Virus record (IMG/VR): IMGVR_UViG_3300047678_000838
Coordinates: 1-39,919 of that record
Direction: 5' to 3' (one strand)
Source of the DNA: a virus
DNA: 39,919 bases
Shown here: piece after piece, positions 14,828 through 25,900 of the stretch
How the letters are laid out: each line of letters opens with the position of its first letter
Position numbering within the stretch: the stretch's first letter is position 1
Position numbers and translations under genes: made by a program
Notes under the pieces: model-generated
Seen by the model: the letters and a program-made list of their open reading frames with translations, nothing else
Told to the model about the DNA's origin: nothing
Database searches by the model: none

Positions 14828-16683
14828 GCGAAACCGGCTCCACCACTCTGCTCGACGGGGTCATTCGCGACGACCCCGACGCCTGGCTCGAGACGCATGG
14901 CTCGATCGTGCTCAAGGATGGCGGCGTCGTCGAGCCCGGCGAGATGCGCGTCAACCACATGCAGCGGCTCATGAATCTCGTGCGCGACCGCTGCCGCGAA
15001 CTCGGGCTCCCCTGCCGCATTCTCAATCTGAAACCCCGGCAAAAGGGCTCCACCACCAAATCCGGCGGTTGGTGCTATCACGACATGCGCCGCAAGCGCA
15101 CGAGCGCCTGCGTCATCGGCGGGCAGTATTCGCAGACCACCAACGCGTGGGAGATCATCCAGCACTATTTTAAGAAAGACCGGTTCAAGTGGGGCAACGA
15201 GGGCGCGATCAACACCGAGCACGGCGAGTTCACCAATGGCTCGAAGATCGTGCCCGAGACGGCGCAGGATGCCGAGGCCGCGCGCTCCGGCACGTTTCAA
15301 TTCCTCTTCGCCACCGAAGTCGCCCGCTGGCGCAAGGCCGGCGTCAAGGAGGCGAGCAAGATTCTCGGCGGTGCCCTCAAGTGCGTGCCGCTGCTCGCCG
15401 ATACCGTCGTCATCCTCGAGACGACCGCCTATGGTGCCAGCGGCGATTTTTATAACCGCTGGCTCGACGCGGTGGACGCGGAGGACTTTCTCGCGGGCAA
15501 GGCCATCACGCCCGGCGATTACATCCGCATCTTCACGCCGTGGTTTGTCTTCGAGGATTCGGCGATCAAGCTCACGCCCCGGCAGAAGCTCGAAATCCAG
15601 CTCACGCTCGACAAGGAGCCGTGGTATCACGGCGAACAGGAGTTGATCGCCACCTATGGCAATTCGAATTACGGCGGCTACACACGTCTCGGCGAAGTCG
15701 TCACCGGGTGCGATGTCTGGGAGCAGCTCGCGTGGCGCCGGCAGATGATCAAGACCGAGTGCAAAAAAGACCCGGAGATTTTTAACGAGGATTACCCGCA
15801 CTCGTGGGACACCGCTTTCCTAAAATCCGGTCGCCGCCGGTTCAACTCGGTCGGCTTAAAGCAGCTCGATGCGAAGGTGAAACAAAAGGCCATCATCCAC
15901 GGCGTGCTCGACGAGCAGCGCGGGAGCGAGGGCGTCGTCTGGCGCAACACCACCGACCTTGAGGCGTGGTTCTGGAAATGGGAGGAGCCGCGCGTCGGCC
16001 GGCACTACCTCATCTCCGCCGATACCATGACGGGTGCCACCCAGGTCGCCGGGGCCGACGATCCCGACTGCCACGGCGTTTTTGTAATACGGAAAGGCTA
16101 CTTTGAAACCGGTCGCGGCTGGGTGCCGCCCGCCATTGTCGCCCGCATCGCCCCACCCTGCCGGTGGGACATCGACATCCTTGAAGACCGCATTTGGCGG
16201 CTCGCGCGCTACTACGGCGGCCGGGGCGGCTGCTTGATCGCGCCCGAGGTCAACGCCGACCGCGGCCTGATCGAGCTGTTGAAACTTCGAAACGCCAACA
16301 TCTACGTCCGCGAGGTTTTCAACCGCACCGAGCAGACGAAGACGAAGGCCTACGGCTGGCAGACGACCGAGCAGACGCGCGAGATGCTGATTGAGACGAT
16401 GGCGCGCGCCATCCGCGAGCAGGGCACCGAGGGCGAAGGGCTCGATTGTTGGTGCCCGCACTTCACCGAGGAGGCGAAGAACTTCATCGTGAAGGACAGC
16501 GGCCGCAGCGAGGCCGACACCGGCCACCACGACGACGACATTCTCGGCGGCTCCATCGGCCTCACCGTGATCGCGAGCGCCACGGAACTCGTGGAGGAGG
16601 TCTTAGCCCGCCCCCTCCCGCCCGACATCCAGCGTTGGGAGGAACGGCAGGCGAAACGCGACGGAAATTCTCAGTTTTCGTGA
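14824..16683 (+). CDS. terL: Terminase large subunit (packaging ATPase and nuclease)
   Basis: This 619-aa protein is the motor that drives DNA into the prohead and cuts it. A Walker A-like P-loop is at residues 70-78 (KPRQKGSTT, the variant form usual in terminases). The Walker B strand with catalytic Glu is at about 158-165 (FQFLFATE), and the coupling motif at 196-204 is ILETTAYG. The RNase H-like nuclease has its first Asp at 400 (YLISADTMTG), a Glu at 475 (LIAPEVN) and the terminal Asp cluster at 570-572 (GHHDDDILGG). All key residues are present, so it should be active. The start overlaps the previous stop (ATGA). Unusually, the portal gene is not next: the 18-kb gene lies between. No small subunit was recognised. 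Confidence 0.95.
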   Translation: MSETGSTTLLDGVIRDDPDAWLETHGSIVLKDGGVVEPGEMRVNHMQRLMNLVRDRCRELGLPCRILNLKPRQKGSTTKSGGWCYHDMRRKRTSACVIGGQYSQTTNAWEIIQHYFKKDRFKWGNEGAINTEHGEFTNGSKIVPETAQDAEAARSGTFQFLFATEVARWRKAGVKEASKILGGALKCVPLLADTVVILETTAYGASGDFYNRWLDAVDAEDFLAGKAITPGDYIRIFTPWFVFEDSAIKLTPRQKLEIQLTLDKEPWYHGEQELIATYGNSNYGGYTRLGEVVTGCDVWEQLAWRRQMIKTECKKDPEIFNEDYPHSWDTAFLKSGRRRFNSVGLKQLDAKVKQKAIIHGVLDEQRGSEGVVWRNTTDLEAWFWKWEEPRVGRHYLISADTMTGATQVAGADDPDCHGVFVIRKGYFETGRGWVPPAIVARIAPPCRWDIDILEDRIWRLARYYGGRGGCLIAPEVNADRGLIELLKLRNANIYVREVFNRTEQTKTKAYGWQTTEQTREMLIETMARAIREQGTEGEGLDCWCPHFTEEAKNFIVKDSGRSEADTGHHDDDILGGSIGLTVIASATELVEEVLARPLPPDIQRWEERQAKRDGNSQFS

Positions 16684-16685
16684 TG

Positions 16686-16716
16686 TGTTGACGTTTGGGC
16701 AACGTTGCCACATTGG
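16686..16716 (+). promoter_or_regulatory. Candidate promoter with operator palindrome before the giant-gene operon
   Basis: TTGACG (16688-16693, five of six -35 matches) is followed by a 17-nt spacer containing the perfect 12-bp palindrome GGCAACGTTGCC (16698-16709), then a poor -10 (CATTGG). The expected transcript start near 16723 would leave a short leader with AGGAGG at 16734. The palindrome core CAACGTTG also occurs in the divergent gap at 10378. A repressor bound in the spacer would block RNA polymerase, but no binding protein is identified. Confidence 0.35.
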
Positions 16717-16745
16717 CCACAGTCAACCCAACCAGGAGGTTCACC

Positions 16746-16940
16746 ATGGCCGGATTCAATTCACCCGCTCTCGACTCACCCGATGCCGCCGTGCGGCGGA
16801 TCATGCTCAAACGCGAAAACGGCCAGCGGCTCTCGCCCGCCGAACTCGACCGGCTTGCCACGCGCATGAGCGTCGAGCAGGAAACCGGCCGCGTCGGCGG
16901 CACCGTCCGCCAGCCCATCACGCCCCGCCGGCTCGCCTGA
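16746..16940 (+). CDS. 64-aa hypothetical protein, leader gene of the giant ORF
   Basis: This small basic protein begins MAGFNSPALDSPDAAVRRI and has a helical middle (RLSPAELDRLATRMSVEQE) and a Gly/Arg/Pro tail. The ATG has the best ribosome binding site of the rightward block (AGGAGG, 6 nt spacing), which decides it over an in-frame ATG at 16695. Its stop is 5 nt before the ATG of the 18-kb gene, which has no Shine-Dalgarno of its own; translation of the giant protein may therefore depend on reinitiation from this gene. The family is not recognised. An assembly or chaperone factor for the giant protein is conceivable but unproved. Confidence 0.7.
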   Translation: MAGFNSPALDSPDAAVRRIMLKRENGQRLSPAELDRLATRMSVEQETGRVGGTVRQPITPRRLA

Positions 16941-16945
16941 CTCCC

Positions 16946-19900
16946 ATGGTTGATCCTCTCGAGGACGACGCCGAGGAGCCGTTGCCCATCCCGACGGCGG
17001 TCCGCCGCGTCGGTTACTCCTCGCGCGGCAGTGCCTCGCCCGTGGGCGAGACGATCGAGCCATCCCTGACTCTTGGCGATCCGCGCGCGGATGAGCAGGC
17101 CGCCAACGCCCTTCGCCGCCGGTATGACGCCAACCAGCGCACCCAGGCCGCCGCCGCCAAGGAACAGGCCACCCTCGAAAAAAAGACGAGAAATGCAGCA
17201 CTCGAAGGGGATTTTCGCGCGAAGGGCCAAAAATTCTACACCGATTCCTTTGGCGATCTGAAACCCGAGGTCGATGAAGCCGGCCAGCCCCGCTTCGCCG
17301 AGAGCAATTGGAAAAAGGCACAGATTGATGCCGGCGATGGCACCAAGCGTTGGGCACTCACCCGCCGCGGCGAATCCGGCCAGACCGAGATGCGCGCCCC
17401 CAAGCTCGTGGAATCGGGCGACGTCAAAGACCCCAATCTCTATCACGACTTTGGCGGACTGCGCGGCGAGCGCGAGGTGGCGGGCCATGTCGATGACCTC
17501 GTAAATTCGCCCGATACCGAGACGGCCCGCGAAGCCGCCGCCTACCGGCTCAAGCGCAACGCCGCCCTCCGCAAAGAGAGCCTGAAACCGCTCCAAGGCG
17601 CCTACGACTCCGCCACCGCCGAACTCGACAGCGCCAAGCTGCGCAAAACCGACCTGGAGGGCCAATCTTCACGCCTGCAGGAGCAAATCGCCCAGCTCGA
17701 CGCCAACCCCGCGATCAAGCAGACGGCGGGCGGTTTTCTCGGCCTCGGCGCCGAACCCACGCCCGAGGCGCGGCGGCTGCAGGCCCAACGCCAGTCGCTC
17801 CAAACGCAGGCCGATGACCTCGCCAAACAATCTTCCGACCTTGCCACCTCGGCTGAAAAGGGCGGCTCCCTCCACGGCAAACACGAGCGGGCGCAGCTCG
17901 AACTCGATGCGTGGAGCCACCAGTCGAAGCTCGGCGAACTCGACGACCTCGCCACCCAGCGCCGCACGTGGCTCCGCAGCCAGAACCGCGCCGAACAGGA
18001 TGACCCCGTGCTGGCGCAGATTCTCACGAAGCAAGACGAGTTTGGCGTCAAGGCGAGCGAGACAGCGAAGAAACAGGCCGAACTGCAAAAAACCTTCGAC
18101 GCCGAGCGCGCCAAAACCGCCGCCACCGATACCGCCACCACCGCCGAGCAGGTGCAACAACAGGCGGCCGATCTGGCCGGGCACCGCAACAGCCTCGCCC
18201 AAGCCTTCCAGGGCATCGACGAGGATCTCAAAGCGGGCCGCATCGACCAGCCGCTCGCCGCGCAAATCCGACAGTCCCTCATCGAGTCCTCGCGCGACTA
18301 CACCCGCTCCGTCGGCGCGCTCGCCGGCAAGGCCGATGCCGTCAGCAAGCGGGGCCGAATCGAGGCCGACAAGGCGAACCTCGTGCGCACGCAGGGCGAG
18401 GAACTTTACGCGCTCGACAAAAACGCCGGCTCCACCTTGCAACGCATGGTCGAGGGCACGCGCGACAAAGACGGCACCAAACGCGAGCTACTGTCTCAGA
18501 ATACCGCGATCGTCGAAGCCGCCAAGGCCGCGGCTTTCTTTGCCGGCGACTCGGATTATTCCTCCGATCCCTACGCCAAACTGCCGGGGAAACAAATTGC
18601 GATCAACCCCGCGGCGTTCACGCGCGGCGGGTTGAAAGCGGAGGGCGCCGCACCGGACGCGCCCGGCCTCACGTGGCGCCAGGCGATCGATCAGGCCGTC
18701 AAATCGGGCGACCTCGATCCCAAGCGCGCCGAGCCCATGCGCCGCGAACTCGCCACCCGCGAAATGCTCGCCACCGAGGCCGCGGTCGATGCCGTGCTCG
18801 ACAACAATACCTTCGGCCGCTGGCTGTCCGACAAACATCCGGAACTCTACAACCCGGATATGATGTCGGCCTTTCACGGCGAGTCATTCGTCGCCAAAGC
18901 CAGCCCCGCCCTCCGCACCGCCGCCAAGGAATACCTCGCCTCCGAACCCACCGCCGCGGCCAAGCTTTGGGACGGCCTCAAAATGGTGGGCATTGGCGCA
19001 CTCGGCGTCGGCACCGATGCGGTGCGCGCCGTCCTGCCGGAGGATAATGCCGGAGCCAAGGCCGTGAAGGAATTTGCGGATGGCCTCAATTCACTCGCGA
19101 TGGATCCGCGGCTCGACAAGCACTGGATCGGCATGATCGGCCAGGGGCTCGGCTCGTCGCTCGCCTTTGCCACGCCGGCCGGTGCCGCGGGCGGTTTCGC
19201 CGAAGGTGCGGGCCTGAGCGCAAAACTCGTGAAGTGGACGGTCGGCGGCGTCATCGCTGCGACCGGTGCGGCAGCCCAAGGCCAGCAGATGTATGACGAG
19301 GCGCGCGCCGCCGGCGCCGACAAGGAGGTGGCCGATGGTGCCCGCTGGCTCGGCGCCATCCTCGGCGCCAGTGAAGTCGCACCCCTCGGTGACATCGTCC
19401 GCCGTTTCGGCTCCGCCAAGGCGTTTTCGCTCGGGGCTGCCGCGAAAGCCGCCGTGGCCGAAATCGGCGAGGAGACCGTGCAGGAAATCGGCCAGCAGAG
19501 CGGCAACAACGCTGTCGCACGCATGCTCTACGATCAGAACCGCTCGATGTTCGACGGCTTGGCCGACAGCGCCATCGCCGCCGGCGGCTCGGCAGCGATC
19601 ATGACCGTGCTGGCGTCAGTCGCGGCCGGGGTGCGCTATCACCGCACCGTCGGCTTGCTCAACGCCGCCCAGCAGTCGCGCGGCCAGTCCGAAGAGACCC
19701 TTGCCACCGTTTACGCCCGGCCCGATGTGCAGGCCGTCACCGGCATGCTGCCGCCCGCCTCCAGCATCACCGGCCTGTTTGCCGAGCGGCGCACCCAGAT
19801 TCAGCAGGCGATCCAGGCGGAGGCGGCAAAAGAAAACCCGAGCGAGGATGCGCTCCTCGGTCTCCACGAACAGCTCGCGCAGGTCGAAATCGCCGCCGGT

Positions 19901-22900
19901 TCCACGGCGCGCCAACTCGCCGCGCATGCCCTCGATGTCGCCGACGCCGCGGCCCAGGCCCAAGCCGCGCCCGACCATTTCCAACTCGATCCCGAGACGC
20001 AGCAGCCCATCAACGACGCCACCACATTCGGAGCCAATCGCGATGCCGCCACGGCTCTTGTTCGCCTCGGCGCCGGCGTGCCGCTCGATCAGCTCACCGA
20101 GGCCGAGCAACAGGGTTTGCAGATCATCGGGGCGGAACTCGGCAGCGAAATGGTGCGCCCCGCTGGCGGCAAGGCCGGCCGGCCCATCATCACCGACAAG
20201 GCCCGCCAGTGGGCGGCCGAAATTGCCCCCGCCACGGCCAACCTGCTCACCGCCACCGAAGCCGAGCAAATCGCCCAGAGCACCGCAAATGTCGCCGGCC
20301 AAAAACCGGCGCGGATTGAAACCCAGAAAGGAGCATCGACCACCAATGGCCAAAAAGAAAAAGGGCGGCAAGACCTGCCGCTGAATCCGAGCGTCACCCC
20401 CGCCGAGGAGTCGAGTAGTCCGGCCCCGGCGGCGGGTGCGTCGGCTTCGGTCTCCTTTACCAACGATGCCGGGAAAACCGAACGCGTTGTCATCCCCACC
20501 GGTGCCGTCATCCCTTCGTCAAAAGCCCCGGTGCGCGATCAGGCCACCGCCGAGCAATGGCTCGCCGAAACCCGCCCGGGCCCCGTGCGCGACGTGGAGT
20601 ATTTTGCAACTGGGCCGAATTCGGCCTCACCCCTCTCTGAGCCTGCCAAACCGAACGCCGGACAGGCGGTAGCACCCCAGTCGGGCGCTAACGGGCAGGC
20701 TCAGTCTGCCACCCCGCAGGATCAATGGGAACCCTACCGCGAAAAAGCCCGCGAACTGCACGCCAAGCACGGCGTGATGAAGCCGCATCAAACCGAGGTA
20801 TATGCGGCTAATTTGCGCAAAAACGTCGGCGAGCAAGCTGCCGCTGCATTTGAGGAAGAGGCAAATAAACTCTGGCAACAGGATCAGGACAAACACCAAG
20901 CGAAAAAGACTGGCACGGCCGCGCCTCTCTCCCCCGGTGCGCTCATGCCGCACCTCGTTGCCCCGCTCCGCGCCAAAGGCGTGGCGGACGAGGACATCGC
21001 CCGCACCGCGGTCTCACTCTCGAAGCACGTCAACGAAGCCGTCGCCAAATACCGCGGCCTCTTTGGCGGACGTGTCGAGGTCTCGAACGAGGCCTCCGGC
21101 ACGGGCGGTCTGATTTACGACGCCAAGCGCGACGCCCTCGTCATCTCGACGGCCGACCTTTCCGCCGACGCCCAAACCATCGCCGGCAATCCCGAGCGCA
21201 TTCCCCAGCTCGTGCGCGAGGAAGCGATCCACCGCGCGGCCGTGCAGCTTGAAAAAACCGGCCAGTGGCAGGCGTCCGCACTGTGGTCCTCGCTCACGCC
21301 GTCCACCCGCGATTCGTTTGTGCGCGCCTACAATCAGGGCCGCGATGAAAAGACCGGCGCCAAGACGACCGATGATTGGGCCATGGGCCACGAGATGGTG
21401 CGCATGCTCGTGCAGGGCCGGCTCGCCGTGCAGCCCGATGGCCGCATCGCGGTCGATGGCGCGGCGATTTCAGAGGAAACCGCTTCACCCGCCCTGCTGC
21501 AGCGCATGGCCGAGGTGCTCCGCAAGGTGCGCGATTACTTCACCGACCTTGCGGGCTCGCTCACCAAGGATGGCAATTCAGCCGCCACCGTCGGCGAGGT
21601 GCACCGCGTCGTTAAAATCGTCTCCGACCGGCTGTCCGAGTTGGAAGCCACCAACGCCCGCGCCGCCGCAGGTCCGACCACAGCCCCGGCGGCCAACACC
21701 GCCGCCACCATCCAGGGCGAGCAAATCAAGGGCGATTGGCACGCCTTTGCCCCGGAGTCCGGCACCCTCGGCATCCCGCGCACCGAGATGCCACAGGTGA
21801 AGAGCGAACACCGCGGCGCCCTTATCCAGTTTCTCGCCGCGCGCGACATCTCCCACACCAGCGAGGAAGTCCAACCCACCGCGCTCAAACCCACCCAGCA
21901 GGAGTTTTCCACCGCGAAGGTCGATAAGGCCCGCAGCTTCCGCGGCGAAAACCGCCCCATCCTCGTCTCGGCGGACAACTACGTCGTCGATGGGCATCAC
22001 CAATACGTCGCCGCGCTGCAGGATGCACCCGCGACACCCATCCCGATCATCCGGCTCCACGCGCCCATCCGGCAGGTGATCGAGACCACCCGGCAGTTTC
22101 CTAGCACCACCTTTTCCGAGGGCAGTTCCGCCGCACCGGCCGCAGCCCAACCCGAGGCCCAACCCGCTTCGCCTACGGCGCAGCCGACCGATCAGACCGC
22201 CAATCCGACTGAGCAAAACCCCGAACGCACCCGCGCCGCCTCCGCCCTCGGCCTCACGCCCGAGCAGGTCGGCTCAGTCGAAACGGTCACGCACAAGGGG
22301 CGCAGCGTGCGAGTCGTCAACATCGCCATCGAGGCCGGGCAGGCCAATACCTCGCACACGCCAGAGGGCACGGTGCAGCCCAACTACCCTCAAGAACTGC
22401 AACCGCGCGACCGCTCCGGCGCTATTTACCGCGAACAGCAGCGCAAGATCGCCGCCAATCCGAATTGGGGCGAGGAGATGATCACCGGTGCCTCCGACCA
22501 CGGCACCCCCATCATGGCACAGGTGGGCGGTTCGACGGGAAAAGTCGTCACCGTCGCCGGCAACGGCCGGGCCAATGGCAAGGCGCTCATGTATGCCGCG
22601 CCCGACCTTGCGGCGACCGCCGCCAAGTTTAAGGCCGAAGCCACCGCACGGGCCCGGGAAAAGGGGATCGATCCCGCCGCCGTGGCCAAACTCGCCCAAC
22701 CCGTCTTCGCCCGCTTCCTCCTCGACGATCTTTCGCCCGATGAATTGCGCGCCTTCGCGCAGGCCTCCAACGAGTTTTCTGGCGCAGCAACGAACGCCAT
22801 CGAGCAGGCCAAGGTTGATGCCTCGCGCCTCACTCCGGCTGTCCTCGCCTCCTTCAATCCCGAGTTCGACCTCGACTCCGCAAAAAACGACGACTTCCGC

Positions 22901-25900
22901 CGTGAGTTCGTTCGCTCCGTCATCGGCCGCGCGGAAAACATCACCGGGCCGGATCTCCGCCGCCGCGTGCAAGCGGCACTTTTCGCCAAGGCTTTCGGCG
23001 ACACCGAGGCCGGCATGGCGGCATTCTCGCGGCTCGCCGGCGAGGATGACGAGGGCGTGCGCAATCTCGTGCGCGCCATGCTCGACGTCGCCCCCGCCTT
23101 TGCGGCCATGCAGGACCGCATCGCCGCCGGCACGCTCCACCCGCTCGACCTGGCCCCCGCCCTTACCCGCGCCGTGCAGGAGATTGCCGTCACGTTGCGC
23201 GAAAAGCCCGCCAAACAGTCGGCCGATGTCGCCCTCGACGGCCTCATCAACCAAGGCGAACTCGCGACCGATGGCGCCCGCGACCCGCTCACGGATGCCA
23301 CGCTGCGTTTTCTCGTTTCCGCGCGCCGCAACCGCGCCGATCTCGTCGATGGCCTCTCGCGCTACCTCGCTGGCGTCTACGCCGCGGGCGACCCGCGCCA
23401 GTCCGATATGTTTGGCGCCGCTACCCCGAGCGCGCTCGATGTCCTCGCCACCGCGACCGACCCGAACGCCTCCGACCGCCGCGCCGTGGCCTCCGCCATC
23501 GGCCGCGTGCTCGCCAGCTCACGCGGCGAAGAAATCGCCCGCGGAATGTATGGCGTCACCGCCGCTGATTACATCGCCACGCAGTTCACCGCCGCTGAGA
23601 AGGCCACCATCGCCCGTTACGAGGCAGCCATCAAGGCCGAGGTCGAGCGCACGCGTGCCACCTGGACGCCGTGGTATGCGCGCTACGAATCCGAGGCACC
23701 GCGCTTTACCAACGGCACCAAAGCCGTCGCCCGCGCCACTGATTTTCCCGAGCCAGATCGCTTCTACGTTCGCAAGAAGCCCAAAGGCATCGGTCGCATC
23801 GTCGAAAAAGCTATCCACGAGGGCAGCGGCCGAGATTTCGCCGCCGAGCTGCGCGACATCAAGGACACGCTCGGCGCCACCTTCGTCGTGCGCACGCGCG
23901 CCGATTTTGAGCGGGCGCAAGCGATGCTTGTGCGTGTCTTCGGCCTCGACCCCGCCACACTCGACACGAAAGACACCATCGCGCGCCCGTGGGCCACCGG
24001 CTACCGCGACATCAAAATCCGCCCCGAGATCCGCCCGGGCGTGAAGGCGGAAATCATCTTCATCACCCCGGAGATGCACGTCGCCAAGACCACCGGCCCC
24101 GGCCATGTGCTCTACGAGCTTGAGCGCACCCTCACCGCTCTCCAGCGCGCCTTCGAAGCCGAAGGGCGGGACGTGCCGGTGGAACTCTATGCCCGCCGGA
24201 AAAACGAAATCACGCCGGCCGCCACGTGGATTTACTCCACTGCTTGGGCCGCCGATTCCGTGCTCTTTTCCCAATCCGCCCGCGACATCTCCGGCGACCA
24301 GTCCCAAGCGGACACTTTGCCCGCCGGCAATCTTTCGCCCGAGGCATCGAAGTATCTCACGCCGCCATCCTTGGTCACCGAGAAGAATGGCGTCTCGACG
24401 AGCTCATCTTTGGAGCGGCCGATGAAAAACTCGGCACCGGGCGGAGGGTTGAATTTGTCGGGTGCTGTCATCACCCCCATCACTACGAACGAGGGGGCAA
24501 AACGTCAACCGCTCAAATCGAGCCCGGGTGAAGATTTATTCGGCGGCCTGCTCGACACCTACGCGCAAAAACTGCCCGCCAAGGCCAAGCGCAGCAAAGC
24601 CGAGATCAAGAAGGTCGTCGCCGCCGAAATCCCCGCGCTGGCGAACAACGCCGGCGCCATCGACGAACTTTTCTCCCTCGCCCAGACCGAAAGTCCATTG
24701 ACGAATCGGCCCTCCAATCGTAGTGGAGAGACAGCCCCCACTTCCGATGAAACCAAACCTGACGCCGCCCAGCCCGGCCAAAATGGCGGACGAGCTTTTA
24801 CTGAGCTCGAGTCAAATGATCTTGGACCACTATTCGGCGACACAGGGCCGGCGGGTGCTGCAACTGATGCGGGCCAACCCGGTGCAACTCCTGACGGAGA
24901 TGTGGCGGGCTCTGCGGCAGCTCAATCAGACCAACTACCTGATGGCGCAGCAACGAGCGGCGCACGCGAAGCCGAGTCAGGAACTGATCGCGAGCCTGCG
25001 AATGGAAGCCTATCAGTCGATCTACCCGGCAGTCGAAGCGCCGGAGTCCGACGAGTTGACGCCCGCGCAGCGGCAGAAGCTCGACGTGTGGCTCGAATCG
25101 CTCGTTCCCGCGCCCGTGGCGTAAACGAGCAGAACCACCGCATCACCGAAGAGGACACGTTGGTTGATGGCGGCACGAAGACGCGCCTGCGCACCAACGT
25201 CGCGATCATCCGCATCCTCAAGAGCCTCGATGCCGAGAAGCGCGCCGCCACGCCCGAGGAGAAACGCACCCTCGCCAAATACGTCGGCTGGGGTGCTCTC
25301 TCGCAGGCCTTCGACAAGGAGAAGGGCGAAGGCATCGGCGAGGAAATCGACCGCCTTAACGAGTCTCTGGAGCAAGCCGAGTCCGAGGCCAGCCGCTACC
25401 AATCCATCCCCTACTACCAGCAGCGCGTCACCGATCTGAAAGCCGAGCGCGACGCCCTCGAACGCTGGGACCGCCAGTGGGGCGAAGGCTACCGCGCCCT
25501 GAAAGAGTTGCTCACGCCCGAAGAGTGGGCGATGGCGCGCGACTCCACGGAAAACGCCCACTACACCGATCGCCGCGTGATCGGCGCCATGTGGAGCGCG
25601 CTCGAAAAGATGGGCTTCCGCGGCGGTCGCGTGCTCGAGCCCGCCGGCGGCGTCGGCCACTTCTTTGGCCTCATGCCCGAGGAGACGATGCGCGCCTCCG
25701 AACTTTTCGGCACCGAGCTCGACTCCATTTCCGGCGGCATCTTCAAGGCGCTCTACCCGGACGCGCAGATCCAAGTCTCCGGCTTCGAATCCGCGCGCCT
25801 GCCTGACAACGCGTTCGACCTCGCGATCTCGAATGTCCCGTTCGCCAAGACGGGCCCCGTCGATCCCATCCACGACAAGGCCAAGCTCAACCTCCACAAC

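Noticed and set aside
16685-16945. Upstream in-frame extension of the giant gene
   Set aside because: The extension is Arg/His-rich and overlaps the well-supported 64-aa gene with AGGAGG; the ATG at 16946 is preferred.
24226-24531. Alternate-frame ORF ending in a plausible peptide (DELIFGAADEKLGTGRRVEF)
   Set aside because: The peptide looks reasonable, but hand-counted G/C third positions are about 59% against about 67% for the giant frame, so the signal does not favour it. Its frame also differs from that of the other hidden ORFs. Kept as a weak possibility only.
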